Position numbers and translations under genes: made by a program. The notes under the pieces were generated by a model. It was not told where the DNA came from, ran no database searches, and worked only from the letters and a program-made list of their open reading frames with translations. Positions 16,122-23,932 of a stretch of 24,258 nucleotides of DNA are shown here, piece by piece. The stretch's first letter is position 1. Each line of letters begins with the position of its first letter. The stretch is from a bacterium (GTDB lineage Bacteria; UBP13; UBA5359): positions 1 to 24,258 of the forward strand of contig JAQUEL010000021.1 in the NCBI GenBank assembly GCA_028685295.1. The letters run 5' to 3'.

Positions 16122-16156
16122 TAGCGTTCACCTTGAATGCAAGGCCGAAAACGCTA
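16122..16156 (-). other. Nested intercistronic hairpin between PHP gene and TIM-barrel gene
   Basis: Outer arms TAGCGTT (16122-16128) and AACGCTA (16150-16156) enclose inner arms CCTTG (16131-16135) and CAAGG (16140-16144). The outer stem includes the PHP gene stop codon. No U-run follows on the minus strand, so it is not a normal terminator; an mRNA-processing or stability element is possible. Confidence 0.45.
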
Positions 16157-16903
16157 CTCCTGATCCCCCGCTATAATTTCCCTGGCTTTTTGTATTACCG
16201 TTTCATGATATGAGAACTCTCCGAATTCACTCATTCGGTGTGCATCCGATGCCTTAAATAAGCATACTCCCTTGCTCAAAGCCAATTTTGACATAAAGAT
16301 ATCCGCTTCCATAAATGGGTAATGCGAATTTATCTCCAGAGCAACATTAAAATATTCAGCATTATCTACCAACCATTCTATCAATGCAGTATCTACCACT
16401 TTTTCATTCCAATGCATGAGACATCTGAATGGATGGGCAAGCACGTCAATCCTGCCGCTGGAAAACAATGCCAAGGTAAGCCTCTTAAATTCATTGATTA
16501 TTTCAATTCGCGGTCGCTTTTTTTGTATAGATGATAAAAAATGAACAGCACCGATAACAAGATCAAGTTCTTTCCAGAATTCATCTTCGAAGATCAGTGT
16601 TTCATCAGAATAAATATCCAACTCTATACCTACAAGAGCTCCACTTTTTCGGATTTCTTTTATATATTTTTCTATGCGCCGCCGGCCCTCTTCATGGTAC
16701 CTTTCCAAAAGCTCTTTAAAATCTTCCCTGGTAATGCTCCAAGCAAGATCTCTGGGGAAATACATATGCGTGCTGTGATCCGTTATAGCATAGGTTATGT
16801 TTTTCCTATCAGCTTTCCTTCTCAACTTCTCTAATGTAATATCCTCACAGCAAGCAGAGTAAGGCGTATGTACATGACTATCAAAATTTTTCATTATCAG
16901 CAT
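16154..16903 (-). CDS. PHP-domain metal-dependent phosphoesterase
   Basis: A 249-residue PHP protein with a full trinuclear metal set: His10 and His12 (DSHVHTPYS), Asp42 and His43 (AITDHST), Glu94 (GIELDIY), His121 (GAVHFL), His157 (LAHPFR), Asp220 and His222 (ASDAHR). The overall wording resembles the histidinol-phosphatase / YcdX-type PHP proteins, but no histidine genes are nearby. The residues predict hydrolysis of a phosphomonoester or cyclic phosphate; the substrate is unknown. ATG at 16903 or 16894 (MKNFDSHVHT) are both possible; neither has a clear ribosome binding site. It follows the GntR gene by 60 nt. Confidence 0.83.
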   Translation of the reverse strand: MLIMKNFDSHVHTPYSACCEDITLEKLRRKADRKNITYAITDHSTHMYFPRDLAWSITREDFKELLERYHEEGRRRIEKYIKEIRKSGALVGIELDIYSDETLIFEDEFWKELDLVIGAVHFLSSIQKKRPRIEIINEFKRLTLALFSSGRIDVLAHPFRCLMHWNEKVVDTALIEWLVDNAEYFNVALEINSHYPFMEADIFMSKLALSKGVCLFKASDAHRMSEFGEFSYHETVIQKAREIIAGDQE

Positions 16904-16963
16904 TTCTTTTTATTCATCGCTTTCCCGGCAATACATCGATACAGCTTTCATTCGCATACGATA

Positions 16964-18076
16964 TTATATCACTTTGGCAGTTCCACGTAGATGCCAACCG
17001 CAGGATTGACGCACCAATAAGCTTCCTTTGAGATAAACTGGCGATTGAACACTCTCCCTTTTAACCATCTTGGCCAATAGCATGATAGCCTTCTCTCCCA
17101 TCTCGACTATAGGATACTTGACCGTAGTGAGTGGAGGATGAACGAGAGAATTGATTTGAAGATCACCCACACCGGCTACAGCCATATCACCAGGAACATC
17201 TAAACCATTCTCTCTCAAGGTATTGATAATAAACCCTGCCCCTATATCGTCGCAGGCAATAAGAGCCGTAGGTGGGTTTACAGATGATATAAGCTGCTCC
17301 ATCATCAAAATCGTCTTATCTTGATCATAATCGCTCTCTTTGACTAGAGCATTATCAAATTCTACATCATATTTTTCTAATGCATGCTGATATCCCTTCA
17401 AGCGGTTTCTATTTCCTTCACCTCTGAGATAACCGTTCAAAATTCCTGTAAACAAGGCGATTCTCCTGTGTCCCAATTTTAAAAGATATTCAGTTTCTTG
17501 AAATATTGCGTCTTCTTCATCGATAACAACTGCAGGGTAAGGCCGACCGTAAGTTTGCTCATGAGCATAAAGCAGAACAAATGGAATATTATGTCTTTGT
17601 AGCTTTTCTATCTCCATATGCGGGATTCTTTTTATCAAAATTACACCCAGCAAAGAATTATAGTTATATATACTATTCAGGTCCGAAGAGATTATTACAG
17701 TGCAATTCATAAGTTTGGCAAAATGCTCTATACCCTCGATCATCTGCAAAAAATACGGGTGGTATTTAGAATTGAGCGGTGCAAGATAGATGAATATCAT
17801 AGGCATTACTGGTTTATCCAGTCTTTTCTCTTTCCCGTTTATAAAGGTTCCTTTGCCCGGTACTCTATAGATAAGACCTCTTGTCTCAAGGTTGGTCAAC
17901 GCTTTTCTGGCTGTCATTCGGCTAATGCCGAAGTCTGCAGAGAGCATCTCCTCTGAAGGAATACGATCATCAGGCATCAATTCCCCCTGACTGATAAGGC
18001 CCAGAAGATAATTCTCTACTTGCAAATACAACGGTTCGGCTTTATTTTTATCTATAATCGGCTTCATATTCTTCAT
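16964..18076 (-). CDS. GntR-type winged-helix repressor with LacI/AraR-like sugar-binding domain
   Basis: Residues about 14-80 are a GntR winged helix: PLYLQVENYLLGLI, IPSEEMLSADFGISRMTARKALTNLETRGLIYRVPGKGTF. Residues about 92-360 are a periplasmic-binding-protein-like effector domain of the LacI type, with LLKLGHRRIALFTG, RLKGYQHALEKY, PTALIACDDIGAGFIINTLRENGLDVPGDMAVAGVGD and the PPLTTVKYPIVEMGEKA block. The layout is that of AraR, which responds to a sugar. The start at 18076 (MKNMKPII) has GAGAGA about 10 nt upstream. It lies between two PHP genes and probably controls this locus and perhaps the glycoside hydrolase genes. The operator was not identified. Confidence 0.92.
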   Translation of the reverse strand: MKNMKPIIDKNKAEPLYLQVENYLLGLISQGELMPDDRIPSEEMLSADFGISRMTARKALTNLETRGLIYRVPGKGTFINGKEKRLDKPVMPMIFIYLAPLNSKYHPYFLQMIEGIEHFAKLMNCTVIISSDLNSIYNYNSLLGVILIKRIPHMEIEKLQRHNIPFVLLYAHEQTYGRPYPAVVIDEEDAIFQETEYLLKLGHRRIALFTGILNGYLRGEGNRNRLKGYQHALEKYDVEFDNALVKESDYDQDKTILMMEQLISSVNPPTALIACDDIGAGFIINTLRENGLDVPGDMAVAGVGDLQINSLVHPPLTTVKYPIVEMGEKAIMLLAKMVKRESVQSPVYLKGSLLVRQSCGWHLRGTAKVI

Positions 18077-18111
18077 AATGCATGTCTCTCATCTTAAAAT
18101 GTCTGCTCTCT

Positions 18112-19014
18112 TTATATTTCGTCCAGAAGTATAGGATTGCTCCAAGCAGTCTTCCCATTACTATCATAACATTCTACCCGTAGGAAACGATAATCTTTAT
18201 TAAATTCATGTTCTAGGTGAGTTAAATATTCATCTTCTCCGGCAGTATAGCTCTTCCCGTTCCAAGCATAAGCGATTATATTAATACACTTGCAAGGCGA
18301 TGTTTCCACAACGATTCTGTTACCATCTATAGCGATACTCTTAATGATCGGACCATTGCTGGCATAGAACAATCCGTTTCTCAAGGAGTCCATTATATCC
18401 GTAACCGCCAGCGTCCGAGCATTTACCATCACCCATGAGCCGCACACATCATTCGGCCGGTAACGATCAAAATGATAATGAGCATCATCAGCCGCAACGC
18501 CGAACACTTTTCTCCCTACAGATAAAAGATCATCCCAGTGAGCAGTAGAGCAACCTTTACCCACACTATAGAAAGTACTGTTATTAAATACTTCCAGCGC
18601 CGCATAATCATCAATTTTCAATAGATCACTGCTCATCAGACCGCTCCAGTATGGGTGAGCCAGAATTGCCATCCCCCCCTGTTTATTTATCTGCCTAATA
18701 GCCTCCTGCGCCCTATGCTGCGTCATTATCTCTTCTTTTATGTTCAATCCTACCACATGGTGGCCGTCATAGCAGGCAACCTCTATGCCCGGGATAACCA
18801 AAAAATCTTGGCTATTCAAATTTTCAATATCGGTTAAACGGCTATGACCTGAGCAGTCTCCACGGCTGTGATCGGTAATGCACAAAAAATCATATCCAGC
18901 GCTTCTGTACTTGGCTGCCATCACTTCGGGATCCAATGCTCCATCCGAGATCGTGGTATGCGTATGCGTATTCCCTTTGAACCATTTTCCACCATTTTGA
19001 AAAAGCCTATTCAT
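18112..19014 (-). CDS. PHP-domain protein of the CehA/McbA type
   Basis: The ATG at 19014 is preceded by GAGGAGA at 8 nt, so I prefer it over the in-frame GTG at 19047; the product is 300 residues. The PHP metal ligands are His17 and His19 (KGNTHTHTTISDG), Asp48 and His49 (CITDHSR), Glu78 (PGIEVA), His120 (LAHPYW), Asp177 and His179 (AADDAHY). A C-terminal beta-rich part (about 222-298) with the block WSNPILL is typical of CehA/McbA-type proteins, which often work on extracellular or envelope substrates, although no signal peptide is present here. It may be the first gene of the PHP-GntR-PHP-TIM operon. The substrate is unknown. Confidence 0.85.
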   Translation of the reverse strand: MNRLFQNGGKWFKGNTHTHTTISDGALDPEVMAAKYRSAGYDFLCITDHSRGDCSGHSRLTDIENLNSQDFLVIPGIEVACYDGHHVVGLNIKEEIMTQHRAQEAIRQINKQGGMAILAHPYWSGLMSSDLLKIDDYAALEVFNNSTFYSVGKGCSTAHWDDLLSVGRKVFGVAADDAHYHFDRYRPNDVCGSWVMVNARTLAVTDIMDSLRNGLFYASNGPIIKSIAIDGNRIVVETSPCKCINIIAYAWNGKSYTAGEDEYLTHLEHEFNKDYRFLRVECYDSNGKTAWSNPILLDEI

Positions 19015-19070
19015 ACTTACATTCTCCTCATATTTAAAAGCTTCCACAGATATAAATCATTATGGCCCGG

Positions 19071-19099
19071 ATATTATTGAGACACCTTAATCTCATCAA
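19071..19099 (-). promoter_or_regulatory. Possible promoter for the PHP-GntR-PHP-TIM operon
   Basis: TTGATG (19094-19099) and TAATAT (19071-19076) on the minus strand are 17 nt apart, about 55 nt before the CehA-type ATG. It lies in the tail of the LamG pseudogene, so it could be chance. Confidence 0.3.
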
Positions 19100-19747
19100 T
19101 TGAGCCAACAAAATATCATTCCGGATTTTCCCAGGCACGACCTATCTTTATCCCTATTGCTTTCTACGATAAAGAAGTGCTTTCTACCACCGCATCTTTC
19201 TTCTCTGCCATCAGTTCTCCATTTACGTATACTTCCATCTCGGAACCGCGTCTAATAGCCTTTATTTTCACTCACTTATCCAGCGACAGCTTGTAAGGCA
19301 AAAGCTCCCATGTTCCTCTGGGATACTTGAAACCGAAGTATGTAGCCATAGATTGTAGGATATATTATTTATGGAAGCACCATACGGCTGACCATTAAAG
19401 TTTTCTCTTCCTTTCCCAAAGACCGACGCTTCTAGTGTTATCGCCTGGCTCATATCAGGAATATCGGTATCTTCTTTTAGCGATACATCAATGTAAGCTT
19501 CACCATTCAGTTCCAATGCTTTGCTCAATACGCCGTTTACCCGTTGGCAATCAATTATTTTACCATCTCCCAGCTTTCCAATTGAATCTACTGCAACATC
19601 CCCACTATCTTAATTAAAGTTCCAGCCGCCAATGATGCCTTTATCTTCCAAACAATAGCCGGCAGAAGCATGCATCAGATAAATGATTAGCACAAACAGC
19701 ATACGAATCAACATCATAAGTTTCTTAATAAAATATCCCTTATACAT
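19074..19747 (-). pseudogene. Degraded secreted LamG (concanavalin A-like) domain gene
   Basis: From ATG at 19747 the minus strand encodes a signal peptide (MLIRMLFVLIIYLMHASAG) and then GIIGGWNFN, TAA, DSGDVAVDSIGKLGDGKIID and LSKALELNGEAYIDVSL. This is the opening of a LamG laminin-G-like domain with a nonsense codon where Glu is expected. After ASINNISYNLW the homology moves to another frame (TYFGFKYPRGTWELLPYKLSLDK), is interrupted by TGA, resumes as RRGSEMEVYVNGELMAEKK, meets TAG, then IGRAWENPE, TGA, YFVGSIDEIKVSQ and a TAA. So there are four internal stops and one frameshift. The YVNGEL, IGRAW and GSIDEI blocks make the family certain. It sits where a secreted glycan-binding protein would fit beside the glycoside hydrolase. 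Confidence 0.85.
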
Positions 19748-19787
19748 TCCTTCTATTTTCTGCCGCCGAAGCAACTAACCAATACAG

Positions 19788-19953
19788 CTATTTGGCGTCA
19801 TATCGGAAGACAGCTTGCAAATCATCGCCAATTACGGCTCTCTTCCAACTCACATGACCATCGCAATAAAGTATATTTATACCCTCAGAGTGCGCGTTAC
19901 GCAGAAAGCGATATGAAGAACTTATCCATTGTTCATCAACCGCAGTATAAGCA
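19788..19953 (-). pseudogene. Partial tandem copy of the 3' end of the adjacent H-x9-DG prepilin-like gene
   Basis: The 163-nt unit 19791-19953 repeats the last part of the gene that begins at 20661. It encodes [20 protein letters not shown] and [20 protein letters not shown] and ends in DAK and a stop. It differs from its neighbour by five transitions plus a 15-nt deletion at its 5' side. It has no start or ribosome binding site and is in another frame from the full gene, so it looks like a silent 3' cassette. Confidence 0.8.
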
Positions 19954-20661
19954 TTTGGCGTCATATCGGAAGACAGCTTGCAAATCATCGCCAATTACAG
20001 CCCTCTTCCAACCCACATGACCATCGCAATAAAGTATATTTATACCCTCAGAGTGCGCGTTACGCAGAAAGCGATATGGAGAACTTACCCATTGTTCATC
20101 AACCGCACCAATTTTTGCCGCAGTATAAGCAAAGGAACCTCTTGCCTCCGTCACTGCGCCGGCCGCAGCCGGATTCTTAATGTTTCTGGTATCAATAAAA
20201 TTTCTTCTTGGATCAGAGGCAGGCAACGGCGCAAACAACTGACATAGGCCGTAATCTCCTATGGTCCTCTCAACCGAAGAAGGATCCAACGAGGGACAAT
20301 CATATACTGTATTAGCATACTTGGGATTGGTATTAGTATTATACTTTCCCTTGGCATCGCAGTATCCAGCCAACAGGTCCTCCCAAGAACGGTTGCTTCC
20401 AGCGGTACCGGAAGCATTATAAATAGGCGTCGGAAAAAACTCATCATAATCCTGAGCATACATTTTAAGTGCGATACCGATCTGCTTGAGGTTGTTAATA
20501 CAGGTGGATTGCTCGACTTTTTCTCTATTCCTAACGAAAGCAGGAAGAAACATGGCCGACAATAATGCTGTGATTGAGATGATAACTAAGAGTTCGGCCA
20601 GGGCAAAGCCACATCTTCCACTAGTATACAAAATTATGCATCTCTTTTTCATGCAACGCAT
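19936..20661 (-). CDS. Prepilin-type H-x9-DG protein (DUF1559-like), divergent N-terminus
   Basis: ATG at 20661 has GAGGAGG 6 nt upstream, giving 241 residues; an in-frame start at 20694 is less likely. A prepilin-like signal is present (RCGFALAELLVIISITALL): Gly18 at the cleavage site and Glu23 at +5, but Thr+2 and Ile+4 are Ala. Then comes [24 protein letters not shown], the usual DUF1559 region, and [12 protein letters not shown], the H-x9-DG motif, near the end. Because of the downstream tandem copy the reading frame runs 5 codons past the usual DAK end (CLYCG). The paralogue at 23219-23905 shares an almost identical C-terminal 84 codons. The function of the family is not established; they are probably secreted or surface pseudopilins. 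Confidence 0.85.
   Translation of the reverse strand: MRCMKKRCIILYTSGRCGFALAELLVIISITALLSAMFLPAFVRNREKVEQSTCINNLKQIGIALKMYAQDYDEFFPTPIYNASGTAGSNRSWEDLLAGYCDAKGKYNTNTNPKYANTVYDCPSLDPSSVERTIGDYGLCQLFAPLPASDPRRNFIDTRNIKNPAAAGAVTEARGSFAYTAAKIGAVDEQWVSSPYRFLRNAHSEGINILYCDGHVGWKRAVIGDDLQAVFRYDAKCLYCG
19954..20205. repeat. 252-bp direct repeat, left copy (3' part of the second prepilin-like gene)
   Basis: Matches 23222-23473 with three mismatches by eye. The first 163 nt on the left correspond also to the tandem unit at 19791-19953. The two copies are 3,268 nt apart in the same orientation and bracket the glycoside hydrolase gene. Confidence 0.9.
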
Positions 20662-20752
20662 TTTATGCCTCCTCAAAAATTTAATCGTTACCAATCACTT
20701 TTATCTGCATACTATTGGCCGTTAGCAGTATAATCCGCCTGCAATACAAACC

Positions 20753-23002
20753 TTATTCCAACACCCAGAGCAGGGTTTCGCCTTTCTTTACGAACATTTT
20801 CATAACATCGATATTACGCGCAATATAGCGCTTGGCAAAAGGATCGTAAAGGGATGTTTTTTGCGGGAATTTAATGGTACGCATCCCGTCATACCGAGCA
20901 TGAAGCGAGAATATCCTTTGGCTGGCAAAAACCTGATCATCGCTGTCGCTGTAAATATGTACACCGGCAGATTGGGCAATATTGCGCAATAAGGACGACG
21001 GCAGATTGGGAGCACCGGACCATATCGAAATCCAATTAGCGAAGCGTTTTATGGCCAAGCCGGGTTTCCTGAAAGTATATATCCCATCTTCGTTTGTTGT
21101 GCTGGTTAGTTCGCCTAGAACCTTAACAGTAGGATCGTCAACCCAAAAAACAGGTTCGAGCGGTTGCTCTGACCCAAAGCGAATATTAGTCGGCATGCCT
21201 TCAGTGATCTTATCCATATAATTTGTGATTACACACTTCAAGCGGCTTAATCTACCTTCATATTTGCTTATATTTATACCGGTCAAATCAGATATATTCC
21301 TTACCTGCGCATTTTCGTCATCAATATAACCGCTAGCATAGATCCATACTACTGTATTATTATTGGTGCAGATCTTCTTTTTAATCAGCGCTCTCTCTCC
21401 ATCCGGTAAATAAAAATTATTCAGAAATATATATATCTTATATTTATCAAACGGAAAGCGCTTATCGTTTAAATCGGTATCAAGGTAAACATCGAACGGT
21501 GCTCCCACCACAGTCAAGTTATGATACATCTGGTTAAGCAAAAAATCACGGCTCAGATCATTAATTTTCTGATACAGGAAAGATCTATTGCTGACAATAA
21601 CAGCTATGCTGGAAATATTTTTATCTTTACTCGACTGTGCTTTAGCTATCTCTTTGAACTCTTTCACCGCATCCAGTATGGCGGCATTATCAAACCATTT
21701 ATTACCTTCGTCGGTTAGCCCAAAATAATACAAACCGCTGCCAGGCTTTGTAAAGATTCCGGCAAAATTCCTCTTCAGGATAGCCATAGTTTCGTTTGCA
21801 TCACTAGCTTTCCCGAAAATATCTCCATGTTTCTCAAAATTTCGACGGTTTTTGTATGACGTAGTAAGATGAGTTCTGGTATCCTCCTCAATGATACCCA
21901 TTTTGCCATGAAAGATGATACTATCCATAGGTATTTGCGGAACAAAGAAACCGCCGCTATGCCTCTCCTGATAGGAGTACGGCGCAGCAATGAAATCGAT
22001 ATACGGCGATTCCAATACTTTAGAAAACATTTTTGTTCGCCAATTGGCCATAATATTGTAAGGAGCGCTTCCATTCCACCATCCCGGCAGGAATATATAA
22101 CCGTTCCAGAGTCCTACCAGCTTACGGTTTCCGGTTTCTTCCTTGATTGCTTTGGCAAAATCTATCACTGTATCTGCCGCCACTTGATGATGGTAATACA
22201 TAAAATCAATGATTCTTCGGCTTCTTTCAGGGGTATAGAATATACCGTCATCGGCTACGCATAGTTCATTCCAACTCGGCAACCGAATAGTTTCAAAAGT
22301 AATATCCTTACTCTTCCACTTCTCTTTCAATAACTGGATATTATTGCCGTATTTATCAGACAGCCATTCGGCAAATCCCTGTTGTGCCGGCTGGCTGTAA
22401 TCCCAATAATCATTCCATTCACCTGATCCACCGCATAGGAAATAACCTACCACTTTATCAGCATATGGCGCATTGTCCACATGTGCCGCCAACCGACGCA
22501 GGTCAGCCGCCACTTCTTCGCGCCACGCTTTTGATGCCATTGAAGCGCGATCCCCTTTACGCATATCAGGCGGCCAAACAGCTAATTGATCCTCTTTGTT
22601 AACAAACCATTTAGGCTCAGATGTTTTATTAATATCAGTAGCAACCAAAATAATAAAGTATATATCCGGGCACTCTTTCAGCATATCTCGAGCAGTACTG
22701 TCCAACCTTGCATACAGCTTATCTCCCTGATAGGCGCGCCCGCCGGGATGAATGGATAGAAACTGAATCCGTGCCCCTGCCTGAATAAAACTTCTAGCAG
22801 TCACTATATGCGCAACCGGATGGCTATCTCTATAGCCTATCACTATTTCCTTTTCCTTATTAAGCTTCAAAACCGGTATTCCGTTATCAGAGTTTACCTC
22901 GGCGACAAGGCCATATCCCCCCGAACTGTTTTCACAAGAACCTTCCATCCCAAAACATAAGGCGACAATAATACTTACTATGGCATATAGATAGAATCTC
23001 AT
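20753..23002 (-). CDS. Secreted GH42-like glycoside hydrolase
   Basis: A 749-residue protein with an N-terminal signal peptide (MRFYLYAIVSIIVALCFG); a lipobox is not convincing. The first 440 or so residues form a TIM-barrel hydrolase: AGARIQFLSIHPGGR, YFLCGGSGEWNDYW with a GxGEW acid/base candidate Glu195, PYIDFIAAPYSYQERHSGG, and GIIEEDTRTHLT with the candidate nucleophile at Glu372/Glu373. YYFGLTDEGNKWFDNAAILDAVKEFK ends the barrel. Residues about 460-600 (SSIAVIVSNRSFL, YIFLNNFYLPD) look like the beta-galactosidase trimerisation-like domain that follows GH42 catalysis. The rest is beta-rich. AAGAGGA sits 8 nt before the ATG. Substrate is unknown; GH42 acts on beta-galactosides, and GH-A relatives on other glycans. 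It lies between two H-x9-DG proteins. Confidence 0.72.
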   Translation of the reverse strand: MRFYLYAIVSIIVALCFGMEGSCENSSGGYGLVAEVNSDNGIPVLKLNKEKEIVIGYRDSHPVAHIVTARSFIQAGARIQFLSIHPGGRAYQGDKLYARLDSTARDMLKECPDIYFIILVATDINKTSEPKWFVNKEDQLAVWPPDMRKGDRASMASKAWREEVAADLRRLAAHVDNAPYADKVVGYFLCGGSGEWNDYWDYSQPAQQGFAEWLSDKYGNNIQLLKEKWKSKDITFETIRLPSWNELCVADDGIFYTPERSRRIIDFMYYHHQVAADTVIDFAKAIKEETGNRKLVGLWNGYIFLPGWWNGSAPYNIMANWRTKMFSKVLESPYIDFIAAPYSYQERHSGGFFVPQIPMDSIIFHGKMGIIEEDTRTHLTTSYKNRRNFEKHGDIFGKASDANETMAILKRNFAGIFTKPGSGLYYFGLTDEGNKWFDNAAILDAVKEFKEIAKAQSSKDKNISSIAVIVSNRSFLYQKINDLSRDFLLNQMYHNLTVVGAPFDVYLDTDLNDKRFPFDKYKIYIFLNNFYLPDGERALIKKKICTNNNTVVWIYASGYIDDENAQVRNISDLTGINISKYEGRLSRLKCVITNYMDKITEGMPTNIRFGSEQPLEPVFWVDDPTVKVLGELTSTTNEDGIYTFRKPGLAIKRFANWISIWSGAPNLPSSLLRNIAQSAGVHIYSDSDDQVFASQRIFSLHARYDGMRTIKFPQKTSLYDPFAKRYIARNIDVMKMFVKKGETLLWVLE

Positions 23003-23030
23003 CTCTACATTCCTCTTCTTGCATACCAGC

Positions 23031-23061
23031 TGCCAAGATGATTAAATCTTTTTCCTTGGCA
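23031..23061 (-). other. 7-bp inverted repeat in the hydrolase leader
   Basis: TGCCAAG (23031-23037) and CTTGGCA (23055-23061) are perfect arms with a 17-nt spacer that itself contains GATTAAATC. It lies 29-59 nt upstream of the hydrolase ATG. It could be an operator for the GntR/LacI-type regulator or an mRNA stem. Confidence 0.35.
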
Positions 23062-23102
23062 TCGGAGGGGTTCCTCTATTTTTTCTATTGTTTGTATCTC
23101 TG

Positions 23103-23121
23103 GCCGTAGCCATACTACGGC
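23103..23121. other. 7-bp GC-rich hairpin in the 23003-23218 intergenic region
   Basis: GCCGTAG (23103-23109) and CTACGGC (23115-23121) enclose CCATA. There is no T-run in the direction of the genes, so it is not a standard terminator for the upstream prepilin gene; on the plus strand it is followed by a T-rich stretch. Apart from this and the repeat at 23031-23061, the 216-nt gap shows nothing recognisable. Confidence 0.4.
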
Positions 23122-23218
23122 TTATTCTTTTGCACTGCCGGTTATCGCCAATTGTGTTTCATGCATCCAGCCATTGCATTAGGCAACTAAAGATTACTGG
23201 ATAGCTCTTCTGATATAA

Positions 23219-23905
23219 CTATTTGGCGTCATATCGGAAGACAGCTTGCAAATCATCGCCAATTACAGCCCTCTTCCAACCCACATGACCATCGCAATAA
23301 AGTATATTTATACCCTCAGAGTGCGCGTTACGCAGAAAGCGATATGGAGAACTTGTCCATTGTTCATCAACCGCACCAATTTTTGCCGCAGTATAAGCAA
23401 AGGAATCTCTTGCCTCCGTCACTGCGCCGGCCGCAGCCGGATTCTTAATGTTTCTGGTATCAATAAAATTTCTAGCAGGATCAGAACTGGGCAACGGCGC
23501 AAACAACTGGCATAGGCCGTAATCTCCTATGGCCCTCTCAACCGGAGAAGGATCCAGAGACGGGCAATCAAATACAGTATTGGGATACCTAGGATTAGCA
23601 GAAGCATCATACTTTCCTTTAGCTCCAATATAGACAGCTACCAGATCCTGCCAATAACGATTGGTTCCGGCGGTACCGGAAGCATTGTAAGCAGGCGTCG
23701 GGAAAAACTCATCATAATCCTGAGCATACATTAAAAGCGCAGTCCCGATCTGCTTAAGATTGCTAGTACAGGTTGTTTGCCTGGCCTTCTCTCTGGCCTT
23801 GCCGAAGACAGGAAAAAGAATAGATGCCAGTATTGCAATGATAGCTATGACTACAAGCAATTCTATTAAGGTAAACCCTTTTTCTCGGGTAAATTGACTA
23901 GGCAT
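23219..23905 (-). CDS. Prepilin-type H-x9-DG protein (DUF1559-like)
   Basis: ATG at 23905 has AAAGGTGG 8 nt upstream; the in-frame GTG at 23917 overlaps that ribosome binding site and is rejected, giving 228 residues. A textbook type IV prepilin/pseudopilin signal is seen: [21 protein letters not shown], with cleavage after Gly10 and Glu15 at +5. [34 protein letters not shown] follows, then a C-terminal [13 protein letters not shown]-x9-DG motif. Members of this family are abundant in Armatimonadota, Lentisphaerota and Planctomycetota, and are thought to be processed by prepilin peptidase and exported by a type II-like system, neither of which is in the window. It is upstream of the hydrolase gene by 216 nt. 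Confidence 0.9.
   Translation of the reverse strand: MPSQFTREKGFTLIELLVVIAIIAILASILFPVFGKAREKARQTTCTSNLKQIGTALLMYAQDYDEFFPTPAYNASGTAGTNRYWQDLVAVYIGAKGKYDASANPRYPNTVFDCPSLDPSPVERAIGDYGLCQLFAPLPSSDPARNFIDTRNIKNPAAAGAVTEARDSFAYTAAKIGAVDEQWTSSPYRFLRNAHSEGINILYCDGHVGWKRAVIGDDLQAVFRYDAK
23222..23473. repeat. 252-bp direct repeat, right copy (3' part of the first prepilin-like gene)
   Basis: Partner of 19954-20205. Beyond 23473 (towards the 5' end of the gene) the two genes become clearly diverged. Identity stops within a few bases, as expected for a gene-conversion tract edge. Confidence 0.9.
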
Positions 23906-23932
23906 TTTACTTGCCACCTTTCGTTAATTTAA

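Noticed and set aside
19074-19660. TGA read as Trp or another non-standard code in the LamG gene
   Set aside because: There are also TAA and TAG stops and a frameshift in the same gene, and neighbouring intact genes such as bioD and ccdA use TGA or TAA as normal stops.
19791-20205. Variable/template repeat pair of a diversity-generating retroelement, suggested by the repeated 3' end of a gene
   Set aside because: The five differences are mixed transitions rather than changes at template adenines, and no reverse transcriptase or accessory gene lies in the window.
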